The notes under the pieces were generated by a model, which did not search any database, was not told the origin of the DNA, and saw only the letters and a list, made by a program, of their open reading frames with translations. Of a DNA stretch of 64,000 nucleotides, positions 52,611-61,991 are shown piece by piece. Each line of letters opens with the position of its first letter. The first letter of the stretch is position 1. A program made the position numbers and the translations under genes. Source of the stretch: CADEED01 sp020442965 (lineage in GTDB: Bacteria > Pseudomonadota > Gammaproteobacteria > Steroidobacterales > Steroidobacteraceae); assembly GCA_041395525.1 (NCBI GenBank), contig JAWLAH010000002.1, positions 248,001 to 312,000 on the forward strand. Reading direction: 5' to 3'.

Positions 52611-53165
52611 ATGATCGAGGACTTGAAGCACGACGCCGGACAGCGCATGCAAAAATGCGTCGAGACCTTTCAGGCCGACCTGCGCAAGTTGCGCACCGGC
52701 CGCGCACATCCATCGCTGGTCGAGAACATGAAGGTCGACTACTACGGGTCGGACGTGCCGCTCAAGCAGGTCGCGAACGTCGCGGTCGAAGACGCTCGCA
52801 CTCTGACTATCTCGCCGTGGGAGAAGAATATGGTTGGCGCGATCGAAAAGGCCATCCACAAGTCGGACCTCGGCCTGACGCCAATGACCGCCGGCGCGGT
52901 GATCCGCCTGCCATTGCCGCCACTCACCGAAGAGCGGCGTCGCGATATCACCAAAGTGGTGCGCGCGGATGCCGAGAATGCGCGCGTCGCGATTCGCAAC
53001 GTGCGCCGTGACGTGATCGGAGATATCAAAGAAGCACTCAAAGCGAAGCTGCTGTCGCAGGACGAGGAGAAACGCGGCGGAGGTCGAGATCCAGAAGTTA
53101 TCCAACGCATGATCACGATATCGATACGCAGCTCGGCGCCAAAGAAAAAAGAGATCATGCAGGTC
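52611..53165 (+). CDS. frr: Ribosome recycling factor, C-terminal 30 residues scrambled by frame shifts
   Basis: RRF splits post-termination ribosomes with EF-G. From ATG 52611 the first 155 residues are a normal RRF (MIEDLKHDAGQRMQKCVETF, LRTGRAHPSLVENM, PPLTEERRRDITKVV). From 53076 the family reading moves to frame +1 (AEVEIQKLSN), at about 53107 to frame +2 (HDHDIDTQLGAKEK), and at about 53148 back to the starting frame (EIMQV). The straight reading gives GGGRDPEVIQ... there instead. The length from ATG to that Val is exactly 185 codons, as in E. coli, so the shifts cancel. The expected stop after EIMQV is absent (CAG), and the frame runs on into uppS up to 53897. Either local sequence errors or a damaged gene. 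Confidence 0.8.
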
Positions 53166-53178
53166 CAGCGCTGCCGAC

Positions 53179-53897
53179 ATGCAATTGCCGCGGCATATCG
53201 CGATCATCATGGACGGGAACGGCCGCGCGGGCGAAGGCGCGCGGCTTGCCGCGCCATCTCGGCCACAAGGATGGACTTGGGCCGGTGCGTATGTGTATCG
53301 AACAGGCGCCACGCGCGGCATCGGCTGCGCCGCCGACGCTATTCACGCTTGAAGAACTGGCGTCGTCCAGTCGAGGAAGTCGGTAGTCTGATGAGTCTGT
53401 TCCTCGATTCGCTGGATCGCGAAGTCGCGGCGTTGGATCGCGACGGCGTGCGAATCACGTTCATCGGTGACCGTCACACGCTGTCCGTCAAGTTGCAGTC
53501 GCGGATGGCGGAAGCTGAACACCTCACCAAAGACAACGTGCGGCTGCGATTGCAGCTCGCCATCAGCTACGGTGGTCGCTGGGACATACTGAACGCGGTA
53601 CGGCACGTCGCCCGCGCGGCGTTGAGTGGCAGCATCGGTGTCGAGCAGATCGACGAGGCCGTGTTTACCGCAGCATTGGCACTGAGCGACGTGCCCGACC
53701 CGGACCTGTTCATTCGCACCGGTGGAGAGCATCGTATCAGCAATTTTTTGTTGTGGAACCTGGCGTATACCGAGTTGTATTTTACCGACGTGCTATGGCC
53801 TGATTTCAAGCAAGCGGACTTCGAAGCTGCGCTCACCGCCTTTGGTGCTCGCGAACGCCGCTTCGGCCGGACCGGCGAGCAGTCGGGGGCCGCGTAG
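53179..53897 (+). pseudogene. uppS: Undecaprenyl diphosphate synthase, 5' part frame-disrupted
   Basis: UppS makes the C55 lipid carrier for peptidoglycan. The C-terminal two thirds (from about 53355: NWRRPVEEV, ISYGGRWDI, FIRTGGEHRISNFLLW, FTDVLWPDF) are intact. The 5' third is split: MQLPRHIAIIMDGNGR (53179-53226, with the catalytic Asp) is in a different frame from AKARGLPRHLGHKDG (from about 53231), and GIGCA and LFTL fall in alternating frames before the intact part. The conserved SSEN motif is incomplete. The span, 719 bases, is not a multiple of three, so no single frame encodes the enzyme. Since uppS is essential, sequence error or a second copy elsewhere is likely. It sits in its normal place between frr and cdsA. 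Confidence 0.75.
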
Positions 53898-53898
53898 C

Positions 53899-54702
53899 GT
53901 GCTTAGGCAACGCGTCATAACTGCGGCGTTGCTCGGCGGCGTGCTGCTGGCGGTGGTATTGCTGCTGCCACCGTGGGCAAGCGTCGCGTTGTTCACGTTG
54001 ACGATTCTGTTCGGTGCCTGGGAATGGTCGGGGTTCATGCGGGCCAAGTCGTTAGTTGTACGAATGGGATTCGTTGCCCTGATTGCCGTCGCGTTGCTGC
54101 TCAGCCATCGATACGTGATCGATCGCGACGCGCTGCAAGGTGTGCTATGGATCGCGGCTCTTTGGTGGATGGTGACGTTCCTGTGGGTGGCGCTCGCGCC
54201 ACAACGCGTCTCGCCATTGGCGGCAGCCATCGCGGGCGTGCTGGTGCTCGTGCCCGCTTGGATCGCGCTTGTCCACCTACGCACCGCGTTTGCGCATGGC
54301 GCGCTGTGGTCGCTGTTCGTACTTGGGCTCGCGTGGGCGGCCGATACGGGCGCGTTCTTCGCGGGTAAATTTTTCGGACGCGTACCGCTCGCGCCGCGCG
54401 TCTCGCCGAAAAAGACCTGGGAAGGCGCAGTTGGCGGTGTCTGCTTCGGTGCGCTCGCGGGGTATCTGGCGAGTTTCGCGTTGCCGGTCCAGCCGCTCGC
54501 TTTCGTACTGCTCAGCGCGTCCGTTGCCGCCATTTCAATCGTGGGCGATCTGACTGAAAGCATGTTGAAGCGAGCGGCGGGGATGAAAGACAGCGGTTGG
54601 CTGTTTCCAGGCCACGGCGGTGTACTCGACCGCATCGACAGCGTGACCGCGGCTGCGCCCGCTTTCCTGCTAGGCGTACTCGTATTCCGGATCGCAACGT
54701 GA
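53899..54702 (+). CDS. cdsA: Phosphatidate cytidylyltransferase CdsA
   Basis: Encodes 267 residues from GTG 53899, one base after the uppS stop. It makes CDP-diacylglycerol from phosphatidic acid and CTP in the inner membrane. About seven or eight membrane helices fill the protein, and the CTP transferase signature is intact near the C-terminus (LTESMLKRAAGMKDSGWLFP then GHGGVLDRIDS). SPKKTWEGAVGG is also typical. The longer frame back to 53722 overlaps uppS and is rejected. Its stop overlaps the dxr start (GTGA). Confidence 0.96.
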   Translation: MLRQRVITAALLGGVLLAVVLLLPPWASVALFTLTILFGAWEWSGFMRAKSLVVRMGFVALIAVALLLSHRYVIDRDALQGVLWIAALWWMVTFLWVALAPQRVSPLAAAIAGVLVLVPAWIALVHLRTAFAHGALWSLFVLGLAWAADTGAFFAGKFFGRVPLAPRVSPKKTWEGAVGGVCFGALAGYLASFALPVQPLAFVLLSASVAAISIVGDLTESMLKRAAGMKDSGWLFPGHGGVLDRIDSVTAAAPAFLLGVLVFRIAT

Positions 54703-55928
54703 AAAGCGTCGCGATTCTGGGCTCCACGGGGAGCATTGGCGAGAACACACTCGATGTGATCGCGCGCCATCCGGATCGCTATCGTGTGACGGCGCTCGGC
54801 GCGCGCAATAATCTTGCCAAGATGCTGGCGCAGTGCGTGCGCTACCAACCCGAATTTGCGGCACTGACGGACGCGACCGCTTGCGCGCGCTTGCGTGCTG
54901 CGCTCGCTGAACGTGGTCTCGCGACGCACGTGCTCGAGGGTGACGGGGCACTCGCCGAGCTCGCGGCACTGCCACAGGTTGATGTCGTGATGGCGGCGAT
55001 CGTCGGAGCGGCCGGACTACACTCGACATTGTCGGCCGCGCGCGCCGGCAAACGGCTGTTGTTAGCGAACAAGGAATCGCTGGTGATGGCGGGGCCACTG
55101 CTGATCGACGCCGTGCGACAGTCCGGCGCGACCTTGCTGCCAATCGACAGTGAACACAACGCGATCTTCCAATGCTTGCCGCACGATGCAACGGGCGTGG
55201 CCTCGACGGGTCGTTCACGCATCGGCGTGCGCCGCATTCTGTTGACGGCATCTGGCGGCCCGTTCATCGACCTGCCGCGCGGACTGCTCGAGTCCGTGAC
55301 GCCAGCGCAAGCCTGTGCACATCCAAACTGGGTAATGGGGCGCAAAATCTCCGTCGATTCAGCTACGCTCATGAACAAGGGCCTGGAATACATCGAGGCC
55401 TGCCTCTTGTTCGGTGTACGACCAGAGCAGGTCGAAGTGGTGGTGCATCGCGAGAGCATCGTGCACTCGATGGTCGAGTACATTGATGGCAGTGTCCTGG
55501 CGCAGCTTGGCTCACCCGATATGCGTACACCGATCGCGCACGCACTCGCGTGGCCGGATCGCATCGCGTCGGGTGTACAATTTCTGGATTTGTTGCGTAT
55601 CGGCCGGTTGCGGTTCGAAGCGCCTGACATCGAGCAGTTCCCCTGTTTGGCCCTCGCGCAAGCGGCGGCGCGAGCGGGGGGGCTGCGACCGGCCATTCTG
55701 AACGCCGCCAACGAGGTGGCTGTCGCGGCCTTTCTGGAGGGCCAATTGAACTTTGCGCGGATATCGACGGTCATTGATGCAGTGATGAATGAGACACAAA
55801 GCGGCACGCTCGCGACCTTGGACGATGTCCTCGCGGCGGATGCCGAGGCGCGTGCCAAGGCGAGTGCAGTGATCGCGAATTTGGCAACTTCTCCCATGGC
55901 AACGTCCTCAGTGAGCCGACGCGCATGA
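54699..55928 (+). CDS. dxr: 1-deoxy-D-xylulose 5-phosphate reductoisomerase
   Basis: Encodes 409 residues from GTG 54699, overlapping the cdsA stop by four bases. DXR makes methylerythritol phosphate in the non-mevalonate isoprenoid pathway, feeding the adjacent uppS. It has the NADPH motif (VAILGSTGSIGENTL), the metal/substrate site (PIDSEHNAIFQ), ASGGPF, HPNWVMGRKISVDSATLMNKGLE and the C-terminal helical domain with NAANEVAVAAFL. The family usually has about 398 residues. Its stop overlaps the start of rseP (ATGA). Confidence 0.97.
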   Translation: MKSVAILGSTGSIGENTLDVIARHPDRYRVTALGARNNLAKMLAQCVRYQPEFAALTDATACARLRAALAERGLATHVLEGDGALAELAALPQVDVVMAAIVGAAGLHSTLSAARAGKRLLLANKESLVMAGPLLIDAVRQSGATLLPIDSEHNAIFQCLPHDATGVASTGRSRIGVRRILLTASGGPFIDLPRGLLESVTPAQACAHPNWVMGRKISVDSATLMNKGLEYIEACLLFGVRPEQVEVVVHRESIVHSMVEYIDGSVLAQLGSPDMRTPIAHALAWPDRIASGVQFLDLLRIGRLRFEAPDIEQFPCLALAQAAARAGGLRPAILNAANEVAVAAFLEGQLNFARISTVIDAVMNETQSGTLATLDDVLAADAEARAKASAVIANLATSPMATSSVSRRA

Positions 55929-57307
55929 ATTACTTGTGGCAACTCCTGTGGTTCATCGTGGCCGTGGGTCTCTTGGTGACGATTCACGAGTTCGGTCATT
56001 TTTGGGTTGCGCGCAAGCTGGGTTTCAAGGTGCTGCGTTTCTCGGTCGGTTTCGGCAAGCCACTCCTGAAGAAGGTGGGTAAGGGACCCGATCGGACCGA
56101 ATACGTGCTCGCCGCCATCCCGTTGGGTGGCTACGTCAAGATGCTGGGCGAAAACGACGACGAATTCACACCTGCTGAAGAGCACCGGGCATTCAGCCGC
56201 AAGCCGCCCTGGCAGCGCATTCTCGTCTTGTTAGCCGGCCCGGCCGCCAATATCGTCTTTGCCATCGCCGTCCTTTGGGCGATGATGTGGTATTCGGGCC
56301 TTACGTATGTCAAACCGCTCATAGGCGACATTCGCTCGGGCTCGCCCGCGGCCGTCGCCGGCTTGCGATCGGGCGACGAGATACTCTCGATTGGGACGGC
56401 ACCTGTCGTCGATCAGCGCGACGTCGTACTCGGACTGCTCGACGCCATCAGTTCGGGTGGCGAAGCCCAGTTGACGATTCGTGCGCAAGACGGCAGAACT
56501 CGCGACGTGCGCTTGAGCGTAGCCGATGAAGCCGAGCGTCGTCGTTTGACCGAGCCGGGCCAGCTGCTGAGCGGCCTGGGTCTGGCGTTCTGGCGTCCGC
56601 CGATTCCTGCGGTGATCGGCAGTGTCTCACCGGGCAGCGCGGCGGCCGCGGCTGGCCTGCGGATCGGTGATCGCATCGTCGCCATGGATGGAGAACGGCT
56701 CGAGAACTTCGATCGCTTGCGTGACTTGGTGTCGGCCCGTCCAGGCGCCGATGTCGCGATCCGTTATGAGCGCGACGGGGCCGAGCAAAGTGCGCGAGTA
56801 ACGATCGGATCCGTGCAGGCGGATGGCAAGCAGATCGGCTTGCTCGGCATATCGCCGCAATCGACGGGCAAGATGCCCGACTCGATGATCAAACGTGTCC
56901 CGCTGTCGGCGCTTGCGGCTCTGGGTAGCGCCACGGAGGAAGCGTGGCGCATGACTGCGCTGCAAGCGCGGTTCTTTGCGCGGATGCTGGTCGGCGAAGT
57001 ATCGCTCAAGAACCTCTCCGGGCCTGTGACGATCGGTCAGTTTGCAGGTGCGTCCGCGTCGCAGGGCGTCGCGCCGTTTCTCAGTTTTCTGGTGCTGATT
57101 TCCCTGTCGTTAGGGTTCTTGAATCTGTTGCCGATCCCAATTCTGGATGGCGGGCAGGTCGTCTACCAGGCGATCGAATGGGCGAAGGGCGGGCCGCTGT
57201 CGGAGCGCGCACAGGCCTTCGGCCAACAAGTTGGCATTGGATTGTTGGTCTTGTTGATGGGGCTGGCCCTGTTCAACGATTTTTCGCGCGCCCTCTTTGG
57301 GGGCTGA
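55925..57307 (+). CDS. rseP: Site-2 protease RseP
   Basis: Encodes 460 residues. This inner-membrane metalloprotease cuts RseA in the sigmaE envelope-stress cascade and clears signal peptide remnants. The zinc motif HEFGH lies at residues 21-25 in the first membrane helix; the third ligand is in the LDG motif (LPIPILDGGQVVYQ). Two PDZ domains sit in the periplasmic loop (about 115-205 and 210-300). It overlaps dxr by four bases, and bamA follows, which is the usual link between outer-membrane assembly and stress response. Confidence 0.97.
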   Translation: MNYLWQLLWFIVAVGLLVTIHEFGHFWVARKLGFKVLRFSVGFGKPLLKKVGKGPDRTEYVLAAIPLGGYVKMLGENDDEFTPAEEHRAFSRKPPWQRILVLLAGPAANIVFAIAVLWAMMWYSGLTYVKPLIGDIRSGSPAAVAGLRSGDEILSIGTAPVVDQRDVVLGLLDAISSGGEAQLTIRAQDGRTRDVRLSVADEAERRRLTEPGQLLSGLGLAFWRPPIPAVIGSVSPGSAAAAAGLRIGDRIVAMDGERLENFDRLRDLVSARPGADVAIRYERDGAEQSARVTIGSVQADGKQIGLLGISPQSTGKMPDSMIKRVPLSALAALGSATEEAWRMTALQARFFARMLVGEVSLKNLSGPVTIGQFAGASASQGVAPFLSFLVLISLSLGFLNLLPIPILDGGQVVYQAIEWAKGGPLSERAQAFGQQVGIGLLVLLMGLALFNDFSRALFGG

Positions 57308-57362
57308 TTGTGGCGGTTGCTGGCGCCGCTTGCCGGCTCGGTCACCTTGGGGGACTCGTTTG

Positions 57363-59828
57363 TTGTCGAAAGTAAGTCTTGCCGTCGCTGCGGTGCTAGC
57401 AACCGCAGTGATCACGTTGCCCGCGCGGGCACAGAACGTCGCCGAGTTCACCGTGGGCGACATCCGCGTCGAGGGGCTGCAGCGCGTCTCGGAAGGTACC
57501 GTCTATAACTACCTGCCAGTCAATATCGGCGATCGGCTAACGCCGCAACGGCTCCGCGAGGCGATCCGTGCGCTCTATGAGACAGGGTTCTTTCGTGACG
57601 TCGAGATGCGGCGCGATGGCAGTACGCTGTTGGTGGTCGTACGCGAACGGCCGACGATTGAGAGCTTCGAACTCAAGGGCAACAAGGACATCAAGACCGA
57701 GGATCTCAACAAGAGCCTGCGCAATGTCGGGCTTGCGAAGGGCAAGACGTTCGATCGCTCGGTTCTCGAGGAAGTGACGGCCTTTCTGCAGGATCAATAC
57801 GGCAGCCGTGGCAAATACGCGGCGCGCGTCAAGACCGAGGTCGAGGAGCTGTCTGACAATCGCGTCAAAGTGAAGATCGACATAGTCGAAGGCAAGCGTG
57901 CCAAGATCCGCCAGATCAATATCGTCGGCAACGAAGTATTCAGCGACAAGCAGGTACGCGACGAGTTTGAGCTACGCACACCCAACTGGCTGTCGTGGTA
58001 CCGGCAGGACGATCGCTATTCGCGCGAGTCACTGCAGGGGGATCTCGAGAAGCTGCGCTCCTTTTATATGGATCGTGGCTACGCTAACTTCCAGGTGGAC
58101 TCGGTCCAGGTCGCAATCGCGCCGACCAAGGACGACATTTTTATCACCGTGAATATCGACGAAGGTGAGGTCTTCAAGGTCAAGGACGTGAAACTCGCCG
58201 GCAATTTCGTTGTTCCCGAGACGGAACTGCGTCGCTATCTGCTCGTCGGGCCTGGTACCACCTACTCACGCAAGATCATCACGGCCACCCAGGAACTGCT
58301 ACAGAATCGATTGGGCGAAGACGGCTACGCGTTTGCCAAGGTGGATCCAGTTGCGACTAGCGTCGGCGACGCAGAGTCCAAGGAGCTCTCGATCAACTTC
58401 GTGATCGAGCCCGGCAACCGCGTGTACGTCCGTCACATCAGCTTCGAGGGCGCTAACAAGATTAATGACGAGGTGATGCGGCGCGAAATGCGCCAGATGG
58501 AGGGTGCGTGGCTGTCGAATGTTTCGCTGGAACGTTCCAAGCAACGTCTGCAGCGCTTGCCCTACATCAAGTCGGTGGAATCCGAGACCAAGCCGGTGCC
58601 TGGCGTCGCCGACATGGTCGATGTCGTGTACAAGGTCGAGGAGGGGCCGTCGGCGCAATTGGGCGGCGGTATCGGCTATTCGGAGTCGCAGTCCTTTATT
58701 CTCAACGGCAACTACGCCGACAGCAATTTCATGGGTACGGGTCGTCGCATTGCGGTTGACCTGAATTCAGGTCGCTACAGCAAAGTATATGGTTTGTCGA
58801 TGACCGAGCCGTATTTCACCAAGGACGGCATCGCCCTGACTGGCTCGCTGACCTATCGCGACGTGACGCAGTTTGTGTCAGCGTCATCGGACTTCTCGTC
58901 CGAGACAATTGCCGGTGGTTTCGACATCGGCTATCCGATTTCCGAGTTCCAGGGGCTGAGATTCGGACTCTCGTATCAGCGCGCCGACTTGTTGACCAGT
59001 TCCGGCAGTGCACAGCAAGCGATCGACTGGGTGCGGTCGAACGGGACGCCAAGGACGTCAGTGCTGGAGCCGATTCTGGATGCGAATGGCGTTCCGATAC
59101 CCGGCACCGGGCCGTTCACTTTCTACGGTACGCGTTTCAATACGCTCGATTTCACGGTTGGTTGGAGCTTTGATAGTCGCAATCGCGCGTTGTTCGCGAC
59201 ACGCGGTACTCGTCATTCCATTTCGCTGTCTTACACCCTGCCGGGTGTCAGCGACGTCGAGTACTACGTCGCTAACTACGAGTTTCTCAAGTATGTGCCG
59301 CTGTTCGGCCGGTTTGCGCTGTCGGTGGGTGGCGAAGTCGGCTATGGCATGGATGTCGGCAAGACGACCGCCTTGCCACCTTTCCGACAGTTTTTTGCCG
59401 GCGGGCCGGACACGGTCCGTGGCTATCGGGAGAGTCGGTTAGGCCCCAAGGACCAGTTCGGCAATCCCTATGGAGGCAATCTGAAAGTCATCGGCCGTGC
59501 CGAGTTGATCCTGCCGATGCCGCAGAAGTGGGCCACGAGCGCCCGACTCAGCTGGTTTTACGATATCGGCAACATATTCTCGGTAGGTGATCGCGTCGCC
59601 TTTACTGGGCGCTTTGATCCGGTGACAGGCGCCCCCGGCGCCCCGGTCGAGTACGGCTTCAAGTATGATAAATTGAAGCATTCGACGGGACTCGCCGTGC
59701 AGTGGCTCGCACCGCTCGGTATTTTCCGGTTCAGCTATGCCGTGCCACTCAACGCCTATCGGGGAGACTCCGTTCTCTACGAAGACGAGCAGGAACGGTT
59801 CCAATTCTCCATCGGCCAGGCGTTTTGA
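57363..59828 (+). CDS. bamA: Outer-membrane protein assembly factor BamA
   Basis: Encodes about 821 residues from a TTG (57363; TTG 57360 is equally possible). GGGGGA lies about 9 bp before it, and the start gives a clean signal peptide (KVSLAVAAVLATAVITLPARAQ). Five POTRA domains fill about residues 25-425, followed by a 16-strand barrel. The loop-6 VRGY motif (GPDTVRGYRESRLGP) and the closing FSIGQAF are typical. It folds and inserts outer-membrane proteins, such as the giant OMP and porin in this window. A frame extension back to 57297 overlaps rseP and is rejected. Confidence 0.96.
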   Translation: MSKVSLAVAAVLATAVITLPARAQNVAEFTVGDIRVEGLQRVSEGTVYNYLPVNIGDRLTPQRLREAIRALYETGFFRDVEMRRDGSTLLVVVRERPTIESFELKGNKDIKTEDLNKSLRNVGLAKGKTFDRSVLEEVTAFLQDQYGSRGKYAARVKTEVEELSDNRVKVKIDIVEGKRAKIRQINIVGNEVFSDKQVRDEFELRTPNWLSWYRQDDRYSRESLQGDLEKLRSFYMDRGYANFQVDSVQVAIAPTKDDIFITVNIDEGEVFKVKDVKLAGNFVVPETELRRYLLVGPGTTYSRKIITATQELLQNRLGEDGYAFAKVDPVATSVGDAESKELSINFVIEPGNRVYVRHISFEGANKINDEVMRREMRQMEGAWLSNVSLERSKQRLQRLPYIKSVESETKPVPGVADMVDVVYKVEEGPSAQLGGGIGYSESQSFILNGNYADSNFMGTGRRIAVDLNSGRYSKVYGLSMTEPYFTKDGIALTGSLTYRDVTQFVSASSDFSSETIAGGFDIGYPISEFQGLRFGLSYQRADLLTSSGSAQQAIDWVRSNGTPRTSVLEPILDANGVPIPGTGPFTFYGTRFNTLDFTVGWSFDSRNRALFATRGTRHSISLSYTLPGVSDVEYYVANYEFLKYVPLFGRFALSVGGEVGYGMDVGKTTALPPFRQFFAGGPDTVRGYRESRLGPKDQFGNPYGGNLKVIGRAELILPMPQKWATSARLSWFYDIGNIFSVGDRVAFTGRFDPVTGAPGAPVEYGFKYDKLKHSTGLAVQWLAPLGIFRFSYAVPLNAYRGDSVLYEDEQERFQFSIGQAF

Positions 59829-59861
59829 CGGTGGGCCAGTTCTGACAGAGGTAACGAAATC

Positions 59862-60428
59862 GTGAAGCGATCGATTCAGGTGACGATGTGGAGTGTCGCA
59901 GCCGCACTGCTGCTAACCGCTCCTGTGATGGCCCAGCAGATCAAGATCGGTGTGGTCGACTATGGCCGGTTGATGGAGGAATCCCCGCAGGCGAAGGCTG
60001 TGCAGGATGTCCTGCGCGGCGAGTTTGGGCCCAAGAATACGCAGCTGCAACAGGAGCAGACGGCGCTGAAGGCGCGCGAAGAGAAACTGCAAAAGGACTC
60101 TGCGACCATGTCAGCGGACCAGCGCAGCAAAGCCGAGAAGGATCTGCGCGACGGGGTGCGTGAACTGGCGCGCAAGCAGAGCGAAGCACAGGACGATTTC
60201 AATGCGCGCCGTCAGGAAGAAATGACGCGGTTGCAGCGCACGCTGATCGAAGAAGTGCGCACCTATGCCAAGGCGCAGAACTACGACATGGTCATCGCTG
60301 AAGGTGTCATCTACGCGACACCGACCATCGATATCACGCCCGCCATCATCGCCGCCCTGCAGGCGCGTCCTGCTCGGCCGACGGCCGCGGCGCCAACGGC
60401 CGCGCCCAAGCCGCCGGCCAAGCCATAA
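59862..60428 (+). CDS. skp: OmpH/Skp family periplasmic chaperone
   Basis: Encodes 188 residues from GTG 59862 with AGAGG upstream. A signal peptide (MWSVAAALLLTAPVMAQ) leads into the Skp body: a short beta core (KIGVVDYGRLMEESPQAKAVQ), a long coiled-coil arm (about 55-130, rich in Lys/Gln/Glu), and the return strand (NYDMVIAEGVIYATPTIDIT). Skp is a trimeric jellyfish-shaped chaperone that carries outer-membrane proteins to BamA. A Pro/Ala-rich tail of about 20 residues (ARPTAAAPTAAPKPPAKP) is an addition to the usual protein. Confidence 0.95.
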   Translation: MKRSIQVTMWSVAAALLLTAPVMAQQIKIGVVDYGRLMEESPQAKAVQDVLRGEFGPKNTQLQQEQTALKAREEKLQKDSATMSADQRSKAEKDLRDGVRELARKQSEAQDDFNARRQEEMTRLQRTLIEEVRTYAKAQNYDMVIAEGVIYATPTIDITPAIIAALQARPARPTAAAPTAAPKPPAKP

Positions 60429-60452
60429 CGGCGGCGCCGCCCGTACGGCGTC

Positions 60453-61505
60453 GTGGCTCAGACAGGGAGACAGCGTTCCGCTGGCGTCGCGTTAGGGGAA
60501 CTTGCCGTTCGCTACGGCTGCGAGTTGCGTGGCGATCCCCACGCACTTGTTCGGTCCGTGGCGCCGATCGGTGCCGCCGAGCCCGGCAGCATCACCTTTC
60601 TGGCCAATCCGAAGTTGTTATTGGAGCTACGGCAGACGCGGGCCACGGCAGTCGTCCTGAGTGCTGCCACGGCCGATGAGTCGCCAGTCGCCGCACTGGT
60701 CGCGGTCAACCCCCATGCTACCTACGCCCGCATTGCGACCGAGCTCTATCCGCCAGCGCCGCTCGCGCCCGGCGTGCATCCGAGCGCCGTCGTGGCGGCG
60801 AGTGCGCGAATCGACGCGACCGCGCAGGTGGGAGCCAACGCGGTCATTGGCGAGCAGGTTGTAGTGGGTGCCCGGGCCTATGTGGGGCCCGCTTGCTTGC
60901 TCGAGGACGGTGTCAATCTTGCGGCGGACGTGCGCTTGATCGGACGTGTGACAGTCTGCCAGGCTGTGCGCATTGGTGAGCGCAGCGTGGTACATCCTGG
61001 CGCGGTTGTCGGTTCCGACGGATTTGGCTTTGCCAACGACCGCGGCGCGTGGCTCAAGGTGCCGCAGGTAGGTAGCGTCCAGGTTGGCGCGGATGTCGAG
61101 ATTGGTTCCAATACCACGATCGACCGCGGAGCGATCGGTGACACGGTGATCGAGGACGGCGTCAAGCTCGACAATCAGATTCAGATCGGTCACAACGTCC
61201 ATATCGGGGCGCATACAGCTTTGGCTGCTTGCGTAGGGGTTTCGGGCAGCGCCACGATCGGCAAGCGTTGCATGATCGGCGGGGCGGTCGGGATAGTCGG
61301 GCACTTGTCGATCTGTGACGATGTCGCCGTGACGGGACTCACCATGGTTTCCAGCAGTATCACCGAGCCAGGCATGTATTCGTCCGGATGGCCGGCCGAG
61401 CCCACCGGCGACTGGCGTCGAATCGTCGCGCGGGTCAAGCGGATCGAGCGGCTGGTGGAGCGCGTGAGCAAGCTCGAGGCTCGGCAGAAGGAACTGGGAA
61501 ACTGA
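60453..61505 (+). CDS. lpxD: UDP-3-O-(3-hydroxyacyl)glucosamine N-acyltransferase LpxD
   Basis: Encodes 350 residues from a GTG. It adds the second hydroxyacyl chain in lipid A synthesis. An N-terminal uridine-binding domain (about 12-100, with GSITFLANPK) is followed by a left-handed beta-helix of hexapeptide repeats; the catalytic His is in KLDNQIQIGHNVHIG, and SDGFGFAND is characteristic. It lies 24 bp after skp, and its stop touches the fabZ start directly. Confidence 0.96.
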   Translation: MAQTGRQRSAGVALGELAVRYGCELRGDPHALVRSVAPIGAAEPGSITFLANPKLLLELRQTRATAVVLSAATADESPVAALVAVNPHATYARIATELYPPAPLAPGVHPSAVVAASARIDATAQVGANAVIGEQVVVGARAYVGPACLLEDGVNLAADVRLIGRVTVCQAVRIGERSVVHPGAVVGSDGFGFANDRGAWLKVPQVGSVQVGADVEIGSNTTIDRGAIGDTVIEDGVKLDNQIQIGHNVHIGAHTALAACVGVSGSATIGKRCMIGGAVGIVGHLSICDDVAVTGLTMVSSSITEPGMYSSGWPAEPTGDWRRIVARVKRIERLVERVSKLEARQKELGN

Positions 61506-61979
61506 ATGACTGACGCGATCAAGATGGACATCAACGGCATTCTCAAGCAATTGCCGCATCGCTATCCCTTTTTGTTGGTCGATCGGGTGCTGGAATGTCA
61601 TCCCGGCAAGACGATCCGGGCAATCAAGAACGTGACGGTGAACGAGCCGTTTTTCCCGGGTCACTTTCCGCATCGTCCGGTGATGCCGGGCGTGCTGATC
61701 CTCGAAGCGCTCGCGCAGGCCGCCGGTATTCTGGCTTTCATAACCGCTGACGTCATTCCGGATGAGAGCACGCGGTTCTTCTTTGTGGGTATCGACAAGG
61801 CGCGGTTTCGCAAGCCAGTTGAACCTGGCGATCAGCTCATTCTGACGGCCAGGTTGGAGCGGGCGTTCAAGGGTATCTGGCAACTATCCACCATCGCATA
61901 CGTCGGCGATGACGAGGTGACGTCCGCCGAGATGATGGTCGCGCCGGAAACGACGCCGACGCGCCAGCCGAGTTCTTGA
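61506..61979 (+). CDS. fabZ: 3-hydroxyacyl-[acyl-carrier-protein] dehydratase FabZ
   Basis: Encodes 157 residues of a hotdog-fold dehydratase for fatty acid elongation. The active-site His is in PGHFPHRPVMPGVL, and the catalytic Glu in LEALAQAAG. The LPHRYPFLLVDRV start is typical. Its ATG follows the lpxD stop without a gap, so it is translated in coupling with lpxD. It supplies acyl chains in balance with lipid A synthesis. Confidence 0.98.
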   Translation: MTDAIKMDINGILKQLPHRYPFLLVDRVLECHPGKTIRAIKNVTVNEPFFPGHFPHRPVMPGVLILEALAQAAGILAFITADVIPDESTRFFFVGIDKARFRKPVEPGDQLILTARLERAFKGIWQLSTIAYVGDDEVTSAEMMVAPETTPTRQPSS

Positions 61980-61991
61980 GCCAGCCGCAGC

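Noticed and set aside
52611..53897. A genuine RRF-UppS fusion protein of 428 residues
   Set aside because: The frame is open, but the linker region encodes recognisable RRF and UppS segments in other frames, including the UppS catalytic Asp, so the fused product would lack an active UppS. Kept as a finding about disruption, not as a fusion gene.
53793..54929. 378-codon minus-strand frame opposite cdsA/dxr
   Set aside because: Shadow of conserved genes on the other strand.
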